Under the pieces are notes generated by a model. The model did no database searches. It had not been told where the DNA came from and saw only the letters and a program-made list of their open reading frames with translations. Source: VGWB01 sp964480945 (GTDB lineage Bacteria > Bacteroidota > Ignavibacteria > UBA10030). Taken from it: a stretch of 31,929 bases of DNA. Both the position numbers and the translations under genes were made by a program. The stretch's first letter is position 1; each line of letters opens with the position of its first letter. Shown in pieces: positions 8,016 to 16,255 of this stretch. The DNA is taken from contig CAYZRX010000041.1 of assembly GCA_964480945.1 (NCBI GenBank), positions 1 to 31,929 of the forward strand, given 5' to 3'.

Positions 8016-9977
8016 CTACTTCTGCTTCGTCGTGCTGAAGGTGAGTGAGTTATCGAGATCGGGGATCCTCGCATAGAAGCCGAAGCCACCGTAATTGTTC
8101 TCGATCTTCAACATCAATTTGTTCCAGCCCTGCTTCAGTGCGAGCGGTATCGAATTCTGATCGGGTTGCGCACCACGGAGTACCAGGAGCCGGAACGCCT
8201 CCTTGTCGTTCAGAAGGACCTTGACGCCGTCATCGGAGCCCAGCAGGAGAGGCAGCGTCTGGTCCTTTGGGGAATAGACATATGTCAGCGCGTACGCCAC
8301 GACCAGCTCGTACGGATCGAAAAAGGAGAAGTCGACGAATCCACCAGCCGGCGTCGTCTGAAGCTTCCATCCGACCGACTTCCTGCCTTCTCCAGGATAG
8401 GATTTCTGGAGTTCGATCTCCTTTTCCGGCGGATAGACGATATCGAGCCCCAGCCGGTTTTGGTCTGCATCGCGCGGATTCGGAAACGGCCCTATCAGAT
8501 ACCACTCAGGGATATACGTTCGATGTGGCTCAAGAGCGAACGCATCGAGCCCCACCGCGTAACCCGAGGACCTCTCGTCTTTCCCGCTCATGACGAACTG
8601 TATCGGCAGCTCTTTCCCTCTCGCTTTGAGGTCCTTTAGCAAAACCCTCCCTGCGGGCATCGTCGTGCTGCTGTACCCTTTGATCTCACCGACTTTTCTC
8701 CCGTCATAGAGGACATCGGCATTCCCATAGTCCGGACCTTGCGTCGCGTAGACAGAGACATCGTATCGGTCTTCCGCGGCCGGTACCGACAGGGTAAACG
8801 CGTCCCCTCCTTTTTGGGCCACAACCTTGAGTTGCTTCAGGTCGCTCCAGTCGGGTCCGAACGCCGACATATCCTCCACACGGCTGGTGAGGGTCGTGGT
8901 CGTCGGCTGCAGCGATTCGGCCTCGACGGCACCGTTCGGCACGGTGATGCGCAGGGGAATCCTCAGGCCGGGCGGAAGCATCGGCGCGAATTTCCTGTGC
9001 GGCTCCTGCTGGTACCAGCACGCCGTGCTACTGTAGTCCGCGATCTCCTGATTGGCGTGACCGTGCTCGATGGTGAAGCGGACGGACTGCTTGAACGGGA
9101 TCGCATCGAGAATGTGGAACCGATAGGCAGCGATTCTCCCGAGCGAGTCATCCTTCAGAATGAGGCCATGGTACGGGGCAGCGAACTCCCCGCGGTTGAA
9201 ATACCAGCCGCTCGTGAAGTAGTCCTCCGTGCCGGTCCCGTAGAGCGACGGTTCCTTCTCCCCGTCGACATACACCATCTCATCTCCCTCAAGATACCCA
9301 AGTCCTCCGTCATAGCTTTGCATGCTCATATTCACCCCGACGACCTGTCCTTCACCACTCGCTTCAAGGATCGTGTAGTTCTCCGTGCTCTTCGTGCGTA
9401 TCTCGCGTCTCCAGTTCGCGTGGAAATATGCCACGGTGGGCTCCAGAGGCTGAGAGAGCTTCTGATAATCAACGTGGTAGTAAAAGGCGTTGATCGTCTG
9501 TCCGGTCTGGTTCACCACCTCGATCCGGGCCGACCGTTGAAACGGCATCGGCCAGTAGCAATAGTACCCTCCGCTCGACATTCCGACGAACGGCGTCACG
9601 TACTGCTTGTACTGAAAGCCGGTACCGAAGAAGTCCCCGATCGGCACTTCCACCGAAGGGTTCTCCTCCCCATCCCAGTACATCCGAAGCAGGATCCGGC
9701 GAAGGAAGTACTTGTCGCTCGATGAGATCGTCACCCAGATCTGAACGACGACACCGGGCCCCTCCATCTCCGCGAGCGTCGCCGTCTTCCCATCGGCGAT
9801 TGCGATGAAGTCACTGTTTCCACCTGCGACGTCGTGACTGGAGATCTGGATCAATTTGCTGTCTTTGAGATAAGGAAGACGAGAGGGAGAAAGAATGTTG
9901 TCGAGAACCGACTGTGAGAAAAGCGAGCACGAGAAGCCGAGCATGAACAGAGCAAGAAGGGTTGTTCGTGTTTTCAT
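8016..9977 (-). CDS. GH172 (DUF2961) secreted arabinofuranosidase/fructofuranosidase-like enzyme
   Basis: A 653-aa exported protein with a signal peptide (about 1-22) and the DUF2961 double jelly-roll typical of GH172 (about 30-370). Known members act on alpha-D-arabinofuranosides or difructose anhydrides. Glu230 (GYLEGDEM) and Glu251 (GTGTEDYF) are 21 residues apart, the same spacing as the recalled catalytic pair Glu270/Glu291 of the Bifidobacterium founding enzyme. The C-terminal 280 residues are beta-rich: about 375-495 resemble a carbohydrate-binding-like region, and about 500-645 contain an IGPFPNPRD-type module often appended to hydrolases. ATG 9977 is chosen because AGG lies 7 nt upstream; a GTG at 9983 is the alternative. 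It sits 55 bp after the SUMF1 fusion gene and 31 bp before the GH127 gene, suggesting joint arabinofuranose release. Confidence 0.85.
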   Translation of the reverse strand: MKTRTTLLALFMLGFSCSLFSQSVLDNILSPSRLPYLKDSKLIQISSHDVAGGNSDFIAIADGKTATLAEMEGPGVVVQIWVTISSSDKYFLRRILLRMYWDGEENPSVEVPIGDFFGTGFQYKQYVTPFVGMSSGGYYCYWPMPFQRSARIEVVNQTGQTINAFYYHVDYQKLSQPLEPTVAYFHANWRREIRTKSTENYTILEASGEGQVVGVNMSMQSYDGGLGYLEGDEMVYVDGEKEPSLYGTGTEDYFTSGWYFNRGEFAAPYHGLILKDDSLGRIAAYRFHILDAIPFKQSVRFTIEHGHANQEIADYSSTACWYQQEPHRKFAPMLPPGLRIPLRITVPNGAVEAESLQPTTTTLTSRVEDMSAFGPDWSDLKQLKVVAQKGGDAFTLSVPAAEDRYDVSVYATQGPDYGNADVLYDGRKVGEIKGYSSTTMPAGRVLLKDLKARGKELPIQFVMSGKDERSSGYAVGLDAFALEPHRTYIPEWYLIGPFPNPRDADQNRLGLDIVYPPEKEIELQKSYPGEGRKSVGWKLQTTPAGGFVDFSFFDPYELVVAYALTYVYSPKDQTLPLLLGSDDGVKVLLNDKEAFRLLVLRGAQPDQNSIPLALKQGWNKLMLKIENNYGGFGFYARIPDLDNSLTFSTTKQK

Positions 9978-10032
9978 GGCCACACCTAGGCTGAAAGAAA
10001 TGGGACAGTCTGAAGACGATGAGCGTTGGCGC

Positions 10033-12837
10033 CTATTGTGTCGCGTCCTTTACACAGCGAAATCCCACGGTCGCGCTCCGGTCGAATCCGGGGGAAACCA
10101 TGAGCAGGATCTGCGGGTTGTCTGCCGGTTGCGGCCCCCCGCGAATGTACCAGACGCTCGAGGCCGGATTGTAGAACGAGCCTCCGCGGATGATCCCGAA
10201 GTAGTAGCTGCCGTCATCATACACGTCGTTGGTTAATTGCCAGACGTTGCCGATGAGATCCATCACCCCGAAGGGACTCTTGCCGCCCGGAAAGGCGTCC
10301 ACGGGTGTCGTCTTGCCGAGGCTGTTGTTGCATTTTGTCGAATCGAATTCACTTCCCCAGGGGTACTTCCGACCGTCGGTTCCCTGCGCGGCGTATTGCC
10401 ACTCGACTTCCGTCGGGAGTCGCTTCCCTGCCCACCGAGCGTATGCTTTGGCGTCCTCAAGGCTCACGTACACGACTGGGTGATTCTCCAAGCCCTTCGG
10501 CGGAGATCCCTTCACCCAGTGCTTGAGAAAGTTGGTCGGGTCCTTGGGTTTGTAGCGCGTGGCTTTCAAAAAGGCAGCGAATTGCGCGTTCGTGACCGGA
10601 TATCGATCCAGATAGAATTTCTTGACCGCAACGAGCCGAGCTGCGGAATAGTCCGGATAGGGAATGGCTTCATTCGGACTCAAGAAGCTCCTTGCCGTGC
10701 TGAACTTGAAGGTGCCGGCCGGGATCTCGACCATGCCTCGTGGCGGCTTCGAGGCCAGCGGCGTGCGTTCAACGCGCGAGATCAAGCGCGGCGTCGCCAG
10801 CGGAACATTGACGACGCGCTCATCGAGGAGCTCACGCCCATCGAAGAGCTGGACAACGAACTTCTCCTCATGCTTCCCGAGCGACTCCCGAAGCGAGATG
10901 GTGCGATCGCCCGTCGGAAATTCCACCGACCGGCAGCTGTACGACGGTATGCCCGCCCAAATGACAACCTTTTTCCCCTTGTCCGCTTCAAAATGAAGGG
11001 AATCCTGATCGACGCTGACCTTCAGCAGATTCGGCAACAGAGCGACGCAGTCGACGTTCCCTTCGCGCCTCGTTCCAAGCCACGACCTGCTGAACCCGTC
11101 GACTGTAACAGGCGCATACGTCTTCTCCCCAATCTTCGCCAACTTCAACTCCTCGTGGTTCCAGAGGGAAACGTAATGAGAGTCTTTCGGGGCAGGAACT
11201 TCGAAGAGCGGACCGCTGAATCCTTCGGGTTTGAGCGAGTAGACGGTGTATAATGTCTTTGACGAGAGGGGCCACTTGTTGACCCAGATGCTGTCCGTCG
11301 TTGTCGGAAGGAGCGGGACCCAGTTCCTGTTCAAGAACGCATTAGAGTTGTCGCGCAAGATTTTCAACGCACGGCCGAGGTAGGGAAATTCTTCTCCGAC
11401 CCAATCCGGACGCCCGGGCCGCATCACGTTCAGCTCGACGCCGTAGCCGTTGAAAAAGGAGACGGCGATCTCGCGGTGGATTCGTCCTTCTGCGAGCTGA
11501 ATGACGCGGAAGATCGCGAACTCCGGCTTGATCAGCTTGTTCAGGTTGAGCGGGGGGGGCATATAGAGAGCATCGTGCACCCTTCCGGCAACGATCCCTG
11601 GCATGTCCGCGGGAACCGCCATTCCTTCACTGTAGAGAATGATCCCGGGCTTCACCCGATCTGCGGCAGCCTGGAATTCTCTGCTCGACTCGCCCCATGT
11701 GTCCAACACGACTCCATCGGCGTCGATCCCTCGCAGGAGTTTCTCCATCCCCTTGATGTGGTCCTCGCGGTGCGTGCTTTCATCCCAGGGATTGTATGAA
11801 ATGAAGTACTTCGCTCCTCGCTTGTGCATGAACTCCGCCTGACGCCGCAATTCAGGTAGTCCACCCGGGAGATCGCTATACATATCCCATTGGTTACGCT
11901 GGTCGAGCCCCAGGCGCGGCCACGTCGGCCAGATGGCGTAGGCATCGTAGCCGCCAAGGACCTTGTCCTGCTCCGTGATGAACTTGTAGAAGTCATAACG
12001 CCCCTTCATCGCGTCGTAGTAATCTTGATCCCACGCGAACTGGAGCGAGAGGAGGTAGCTGTGTCGAATCCATTTCAGATCCTCCCTCTCGAAGAGGCTG
12101 TTGTCGAATTTCTCCAGATCGTACAGCCATCGACCCTGAAACATCATCCGCAGTCCCTCACGCCAATCCCCTCGATGGTCATCCACGTAGAAAACGTACT
12201 GGACGAAGCCTCCAGGTTCGAGCGTTGTGAAGAACCGCCGCACGTCCGCCTTCTCGGAACCCGTGCGGCGTGCAATCGCGGTCAAGGACCGCTCCGGTGT
12301 CACGGGGACATCGCAGAAACCCATCTCCCATGCGTCGTCCGGAAGCACGACGCCGATCGGGCCGAGACCCGGCCGGAAGAGCTGCGATCTGCTCAATCGG
12401 GTGATGTAGGTCTGGGGCCCGGCAGAAATGATGTAGACATGGTCGGGGGCGACGCCGAGCGGAACGACGTTGGAGATCTTCTGCTTCTGATTTGACGTAT
12501 TGCGAAACGTCACCACCGCCTTCCGGCCCCGGTCAAATGATTTGTCGACCTTCACCGAAGCACCGATGCCGGCTTTCATCGACCAAATGAGGCTGTCGCC
12601 GCTCCGGGTCGCCATGCCTGAGAATGAACTGACGACCGAATCATTCAGTTCGAAGGTGAAGAGAGGGAGCGTCTCCTTGCAGTCAATTCTCATCCCGTCA
12701 CCGGCCTGATAGGAAGTGACGATCAGCCCGCGGCCGACGACGACACCGAGCGCCTTGATGAGTTGGGCCTTCGCAGGCGCATACAGGAGGAGAATCAAGA
12801 AGGGAAGGGTGAGGAGACGTCTGCTTCTGTCGACCAT
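10033..12837 (-). CDS. Secreted TIM-barrel hydrolase-like protein fused to a C-terminal SUMF1/FGE-like domain
   Basis: A 934-aa exported protein; signal peptide about 1-24. Residues 25-240 look like a beta-sandwich. About 250-500 resemble a (beta/alpha)8 hydrolase: GGYDAYAIWPTWPRLG (295-310), KYFISYNPWDEST (343-355), DGVVLDTWGES with Asp379, and IILYSEGMAVPAD with Glu404 as candidate catalytic residues. After a beta-rich linker, residues 701-930 form a formylglycine-generating-enzyme-like (SUMF1) fold: MVEIPAGTF, RYPVTNAQF, RLPTEVEWQYAA, MDLIGNVWQLTND, RGGSFYNP, VGFRCV. The two cysteines that FGE needs near the RGGSF segment are absent, so this domain is probably structural or ligand-binding. 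I cannot assign a GH family. ATG 12837 gives the signal peptide, though no clear SD precedes it; the longer frame to 12891 starts with TTG and lacks a signal peptide at its N-terminus. Confidence 0.75.
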   Translation of the reverse strand: MVDRSRRLLTLPFLILLLYAPAKAQLIKALGVVVGRGLIVTSYQAGDGMRIDCKETLPLFTFELNDSVVSSFSGMATRSGDSLIWSMKAGIGASVKVDKSFDRGRKAVVTFRNTSNQKQKISNVVPLGVAPDHVYIISAGPQTYITRLSRSQLFRPGLGPIGVVLPDDAWEMGFCDVPVTPERSLTAIARRTGSEKADVRRFFTTLEPGGFVQYVFYVDDHRGDWREGLRMMFQGRWLYDLEKFDNSLFEREDLKWIRHSYLLSLQFAWDQDYYDAMKGRYDFYKFITEQDKVLGGYDAYAIWPTWPRLGLDQRNQWDMYSDLPGGLPELRRQAEFMHKRGAKYFISYNPWDESTHREDHIKGMEKLLRGIDADGVVLDTWGESSREFQAAADRVKPGIILYSEGMAVPADMPGIVAGRVHDALYMPPPLNLNKLIKPEFAIFRVIQLAEGRIHREIAVSFFNGYGVELNVMRPGRPDWVGEEFPYLGRALKILRDNSNAFLNRNWVPLLPTTTDSIWVNKWPLSSKTLYTVYSLKPEGFSGPLFEVPAPKDSHYVSLWNHEELKLAKIGEKTYAPVTVDGFSRSWLGTRREGNVDCVALLPNLLKVSVDQDSLHFEADKGKKVVIWAGIPSYSCRSVEFPTGDRTISLRESLGKHEEKFVVQLFDGRELLDERVVNVPLATPRLISRVERTPLASKPPRGMVEIPAGTFKFSTARSFLSPNEAIPYPDYSAARLVAVKKFYLDRYPVTNAQFAAFLKATRYKPKDPTNFLKHWVKGSPPKGLENHPVVYVSLEDAKAYARWAGKRLPTEVEWQYAAQGTDGRKYPWGSEFDSTKCNNSLGKTTPVDAFPGGKSPFGVMDLIGNVWQLTNDVYDDGSYYFGIIRGGSFYNPASSVWYIRGGPQPADNPQILLMVSPGFDRSATVGFRCVKDATQ

Positions 12838-12868
12838 AACGTTCTGCGGCTTGCTTGTTGTGAGATCA

Positions 12869-12920
12869 GGCTGTCGCAGCCTCGAATGCAAACCTGGCCC
12901 GCTCTTCGGAGTCGAGGCTG
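12869..12920 (-). promoter_or_regulatory. Leader with two overlapping, mutually exclusive hairpins before the SUMF1-fusion gene
   Basis: In the 129-bp gap after galK, CAGCCTCGA (12877-12885) pairs with TCGAGGCTG (12912-12920). The same CAGCC also pairs with GGCTG at 12869-12873 as a tight 5-bp hairpin with a 3-nt loop. On the minus-strand transcript the two folds exclude each other. No T-run follows, so it would not be a classic attenuator. Weak evidence only. Confidence 0.25.
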
Positions 12921-12966
12921 GCAGGTGTTGAATCTCGGAAGGCCCGTTGCTGATGAATCGCCATCC

Positions 12967-14148
12967 TCAGTCCTGAATCTGATCGTCGGCGAGTTTGGCA
13001 GTCCCGGATTCGATGTTCGTCACATAGACTTTGATATCCCTGCCGAGGCGCTCGCGGTAGCCCTGCTGCATGCGCTCGACGAACCGGTCAACGTGAGCCT
13101 GCTCGACGAGGTTGATCGTGCACCCGCCGAACCCAGCCCCCATCATCCGCGCGCCGAGCACACCGTCGATCTCCGTCGCCAGCTCGACGAGCACGTCGAG
13201 CTCCGGGCTGCTGACTCCGTAGTCATCCCGCAATCCTTTATGGGATTGGTACATCCGCTGCCCAAATGACTGAAAATCATTCCGCTCAAGATCATCGCAT
13301 GCTTGTCCTACCCGGATGTTCTCACGCACGACGTAGTCGCATCGTTTGTAGACGACCGGGTCCAGATCGTCTCGGTGCTGGCTCAAGAACGCGAGTTCGA
13401 CGTCGCGCAGGCTCTTGATGTGCGGATCATGCCGCCGTAACGCCGCGACTCCAGTTTCGCACTGGCGACGCCGGACGTTGTATTCCGAGGAGGCAAGTGC
13501 CCTCCGAACCTGAGTATCACACAGCACGATCCGTATGTCGTTGCGTTCAAACGGATACAGCCGGTACTCCAGTGAGCGACAGTCGAGACGGAGCACCTTC
13601 TTCGGCTCACCGAAGATGTTCACGAACTGGTCCATGATGCCGCACTGGACACCGACGAACTCGTTCTCGGCCTTCTGAGCCAGCTTGACAAGAGCAAGGC
13701 GATCGAGGCCAAGCTGAAACAGGTCATTCAGAGCAAACGCAAATCCCGCTTCCAGGGCAGCGGAGGAAGACATTCCTGCGCCGACGGGAATATCCCCTCC
13801 GAACGCAAGATCACAGCCGAGAACGTTATATCCGGCTTTTCGCATCTCGTCGATGACCCCGAGGAGGTAGTTCGGCCAACCGTCGGAGGATTTCTGAAGC
13901 GAATCCACTTCGCACTCGAATGATGCCTTCAGATCGACGGCGTAGAACCGACATCGCCGGTCTGTCCGCGGTCTCACCGCGAACAGCATCGCCTTGTCGA
14001 CCGCAGCGGGGAGCACGAAGCCCTCGTTGTAGTCCGTGTGTTCGCCGATCAGATTGACACGGCCGGGCGACCGGACGATGATCCTCCCATCTCTCGTTCC
14101 GAACTTCTCATGGAACGCTTCGTCGACTCTTTGAGCGAGATGCTGCAC
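12967..14148 (-). CDS. galK: Galactokinase
   Basis: A 393-aa cytoplasmic GHMP kinase that phosphorylates galactose to galactose-1-phosphate with ATP, the first step of the Leloir pathway. The N-terminal galactokinase signature GRVNLIGEHTDYNEGFV lies at 29-45, the ATP-binding loop PVGAGMSSSAALE at 121-133, the catalytic Asp173 in CGIMDQFVN, and the C-terminal GHMP motif MMGAGFGGCTINLV near 340. The length is normal for GalK. The start is GTG 14148, preceded by GGGAG with 7 nt spacing; no in-frame ATG lies near it. It follows the small membrane protein gene by 15 bp and the symporter closely, so uptake and phosphorylation are coupled. No galT, galE or mutarotase gene is in view. Confidence 0.97.
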   Translation of the reverse strand: MQHLAQRVDEAFHEKFGTRDGRIIVRSPGRVNLIGEHTDYNEGFVLPAAVDKAMLFAVRPRTDRRCRFYAVDLKASFECEVDSLQKSSDGWPNYLLGVIDEMRKAGYNVLGCDLAFGGDIPVGAGMSSSAALEAGFAFALNDLFQLGLDRLALVKLAQKAENEFVGVQCGIMDQFVNIFGEPKKVLRLDCRSLEYRLYPFERNDIRIVLCDTQVRRALASSEYNVRRRQCETGVAALRRHDPHIKSLRDVELAFLSQHRDDLDPVVYKRCDYVVRENIRVGQACDDLERNDFQSFGQRMYQSHKGLRDDYGVSSPELDVLVELATEIDGVLGARMMGAGFGGCTINLVEQAHVDRFVERMQQGYRERLGRDIKVYVTNIESGTAKLADDQIQD

Positions 14149-14155
14149 GGGTCGG

Positions 14156-14160
14156 CTCCC
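14156..14160 (-). promoter_or_regulatory. Ribosome binding site supporting the GTG start of galK
   Basis: The minus strand reads GGGAG, then seven bases, then GTG at 14148. This decides the non-ATG start, since no suitable ATG precedes the GHMP domain. Confidence 0.7.
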
Positions 14161-14163
14161 AGA

Positions 14164-14388
14164 TCAGCCCACTGTGGCTTTTCGATTGGCGAGCAACAGG
14201 ATGACTCCGGCAATGATCATGATTGCTCCCCACCAGATCTCCGGATGCAGGTTCTCCAGGACTGTCTTCGTATGCTCTGCACTGAAGTAGCGATAGAGCC
14301 CTGAAACCTCGACCACGAGCCCCATGAGCGCCAGCATCAATCCCACAAAATACCAAATCGGTTTCATCTTCGGTGTTTCGCTTTCCAT
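14164..14388 (-). CDS. Small two-helix membrane protein of unknown function
   Basis: A 74-aa protein with two predicted transmembrane segments, about 11-31 (WYFVGLMLALMGLVVEVSGL) and about 51-67 (IWWGAIMIIAGVILLLA). A short polar loop with EHTKTVLENLHPE joins them, and the tail is basic (NRKATVG). Both termini should face the cytoplasm by the positive-inside rule. ATG 14388 has a strong GGAGG at 6 nt, so it is translated in its own right. It is placed 13 bp after the symporter stop and 15 bp before galK. I do not recognise a named family; an accessory or stabilising subunit of the symporter is plausible from position alone. Confidence 0.8.
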   Translation of the reverse strand: MESETPKMKPIWYFVGLMLALMGLVVEVSGLYRYFSAEHTKTVLENLHPEIWWGAIMIIAGVILLLANRKATVG

Positions 14389-14401
14389 GCGATCCTCCTA
14401 C

Positions 14402-16078
14402 CTACCAGAAATAGATGTTGAGAATGACGAACACGACCACGGAAATGATCGCATACGTCTCCGGTCTGCGATACCACAGGACCCCCTCCGTGGAGACTTT
14501 GGGGGTCAAGCCCTTGACGAGACCGACGAGCTCTTCACTGGGCCTCCTCTTCGTGAAGAAACTGACGATGATCGTCACGCCGAAGCAAATCAGCCAGGCC
14601 CACCACGCGCGCCAGAAGTTGGCTGCCTGGTCGCTGGCGATGCTCGAGAGCGTGATCACGTGTGCCTCGATCCAGTCGAATTTGACCGCGACAAAGAGGG
14701 TGAAGGAGGAACCCATCCCCAACAGAAGGCCCCAGAACGCGCCGTTCGGCGTTATCCACCAGACGAACATGCCGAGGAGCATGGTCGCGAAGAGCGGGGC
14801 GTTCACCCACGAGAAGATGGCTTGCATGTAGTCCATGATGCTGGGGAAGCTCTTCGCCCAGTACGCCGTGCCGACGCTGATGAGAATCCCAACGATCGTC
14901 GCCACGCGCCCCATCCAGAGAAGATGCGCTTCGGTGGCTTTCTTGTTCAGGACGGACTGATAGATGTCGTACGTCCAGACCGTGTTGAAGGCGCTGATGT
15001 TCCCCGCCTGGCCTGCCATGAACCCGGCGAGCAGCGCCGTCACGCCCAGGCCGACGAGTCCGGGAGGATAATACCGGGCGATGAGAAGGGGCAGCGCGGA
15101 ATCGTAGTTCACCTGGCCCCCATCTTTCAGGAGCGCGTAGCCGCTGTGGGCATCGTTCGCGAGGACAATCGCAATCAGCCCCGTCAGAATGACGATGAAC
15201 GGAACCGCCATTTTGAAGAAGGAGGCGAGAATCGGCGTCATCCGTGCGGTCCGGAGATCCTTCGCGGAGAACGCCCTCTGCACCACGAGGAAGTCGGTTG
15301 TCCAGTAGCCGAAGGAAAGGACGAAGCCGAGTCCAAGGACGATCCCTCCCCACGTGACAACCATTCCATTGAGGGATGGATCGCTGCTCGTCGACCAGAG
15401 GGTCGTGTACGAGACCGTCCTGTAGAGCTCGTCCACACGATTGAAGATCTCTCCAACGCTGCCGATCTCGACGATACCGAGGATCGCGACGAGAAAGAGT
15501 CCGAACCAGATGAGGAAAAATTGCATGATCTCCGTGAAGATGGCAGAGAGAAGACCGCTGAGCGTGACGTACGCTGCGACGGTCGCAGCCGACACCCACA
15601 TGCTGACCTCCCAGTGCCATCCGAGGAAGGTGTGCAGGACCAGCGCCATCGCGTACAGGTTGATGCCGGAGACGAGAAGCGTCATGATCGCAAACGCGAT
15701 TCCGTTCAGCACACGCGTCTTCTCGTCGAACCGAAGCTTCAGATATCCCGGGACGGACTTGATCTTGGCGCTGTAGTAGAACGGCATCATGTAGATGCCG
15801 AGGAAGAGCATCGCGGGGATGGCGCCGATCCAGTAGAAGTGCGCGACATACATTCCGTACTTGAAGGTATTACCGGTCATCCCGAGCAGTTCCAGGGCGC
15901 CGAGGTTTGCGGAGAGAAACGCGAGCCCCGCGACCCACGTACTGTTTCTTCTTCCGGCGAGGAAGAAATCGTTTTCGTTCTTCGTGTACCGCTTCAGATA
16001 CAGGCCGACGCCGAGCACGAAAATGAAGTAGATGGCTATGATCAGCCAGTCGGAGAACGCCAGCTCAATGGATTGCAT
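14402..16078 (-). CDS. Sodium:solute symporter family (SGLT-like) sugar transporter
   Basis: A 558-aa polytopic inner-membrane protein with about 13-14 hydrophobic helices. Early segments match SSS/SGLT proteins: an N-terminal helix (DWLIIAIYFIFVLGVGLYL), then YTKNENDFFLAGRR, SANLGALELLGMTG and the PGYLKLRFDEKTRVLNG region. GFMAGQAGNISAFNTVWTYD matches the family segment after TM8. It would import a sugar with Na+. Galactose is the likeliest cargo because galK follows and because characterised SGLT-like bacterial transporters (vSGLT) carry galactose; this is inference. ATG 16078 is chosen over GTG 16087; neither has a clear SD. It is the first gene after the best promoter in the window, with a roughly 100-nt leader. 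Confidence 0.92.
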   Translation of the reverse strand: MQSIELAFSDWLIIAIYFIFVLGVGLYLKRYTKNENDFFLAGRRNSTWVAGLAFLSANLGALELLGMTGNTFKYGMYVAHFYWIGAIPAMLFLGIYMMPFYYSAKIKSVPGYLKLRFDEKTRVLNGIAFAIMTLLVSGINLYAMALVLHTFLGWHWEVSMWVSAATVAAYVTLSGLLSAIFTEIMQFFLIWFGLFLVAILGIVEIGSVGEIFNRVDELYRTVSYTTLWSTSSDPSLNGMVVTWGGIVLGLGFVLSFGYWTTDFLVVQRAFSAKDLRTARMTPILASFFKMAVPFIVILTGLIAIVLANDAHSGYALLKDGGQVNYDSALPLLIARYYPPGLVGLGVTALLAGFMAGQAGNISAFNTVWTYDIYQSVLNKKATEAHLLWMGRVATIVGILISVGTAYWAKSFPSIMDYMQAIFSWVNAPLFATMLLGMFVWWITPNGAFWGLLLGMGSSFTLFVAVKFDWIEAHVITLSSIASDQAANFWRAWWAWLICFGVTIIVSFFTKRRPSEELVGLVKGLTPKVSTEGVLWYRRPETYAIISVVVFVILNIYFW

Positions 16079-16160
16079 ACGGTTCACTGTTGGTTTGTTT
16101 GTGAACGGGAGACGAAGGTCAAGAGATCAAAGAAACGGTAGAAACGGCAGGTCCAAGAAC

Positions 16161-16176
16161 ATGTTATCGCTAACAT
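16161..16176. promoter_or_regulatory. LacI-family-type operator palindrome overlapping the symporter transcription start
   Basis: ATGTTATCGCTAACAT is a 16-bp palindrome with a central CG and one mismatched pair. It resembles known LacI-family sites such as the E. coli GntR operator (ATGTTACCGGTAACAT type). It begins 10 bp downstream of the -10 element, at about +4 to +19, where a bound repressor would block transcription. The regulator at 4856-5917 is the obvious candidate, which is inference. Confidence 0.7.
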
Positions 16177-16186
16177 ATCGGCAGGC

Positions 16187-16215
16187 AGATTACCACTTCA
16201 GCCCAAGAAAGTCAA
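16187..16215 (-). promoter_or_regulatory. Sigma-70-type promoter of the symporter-galK-hydrolase operon
   Basis: The minus strand reads TTGACT (16215-16210), a 17-bp spacer, then TAATCT (16192-16187). Transcription would start near 16180. This sits in the 177-bp gap between cutC and the symporter gene, and no comparable pair was noticed in the other gaps. Confidence 0.65.
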
Positions 16216-16255
16216 GCGATTTTCGACACTTCTGAGCACGAGACACCCTCTCCAA

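Noticed and set aside
10033..10735. SUMF1-like domain as an active formylglycine-generating enzyme
   Set aside because: The catalytic cysteines expected around the RGGSF segment are absent, and no sulfatase gene is in the window.
14535..15620. 361-codon minus-strand frame inside the symporter gene
   Set aside because: It overlaps the symporter in another frame, is Arg/His-rich and lacks any family motif.
14324..16141. 605-codon plus-strand open frame opposite the symporter gene
   Set aside because: It is antisense to a clear SSS transporter, its translation is charged and low in hydrophobic structure, and it resembles no protein. It is a shadow of GC-rich codon usage, as are the 507-codon frame at 1234-2757 and the others on the plus strand.
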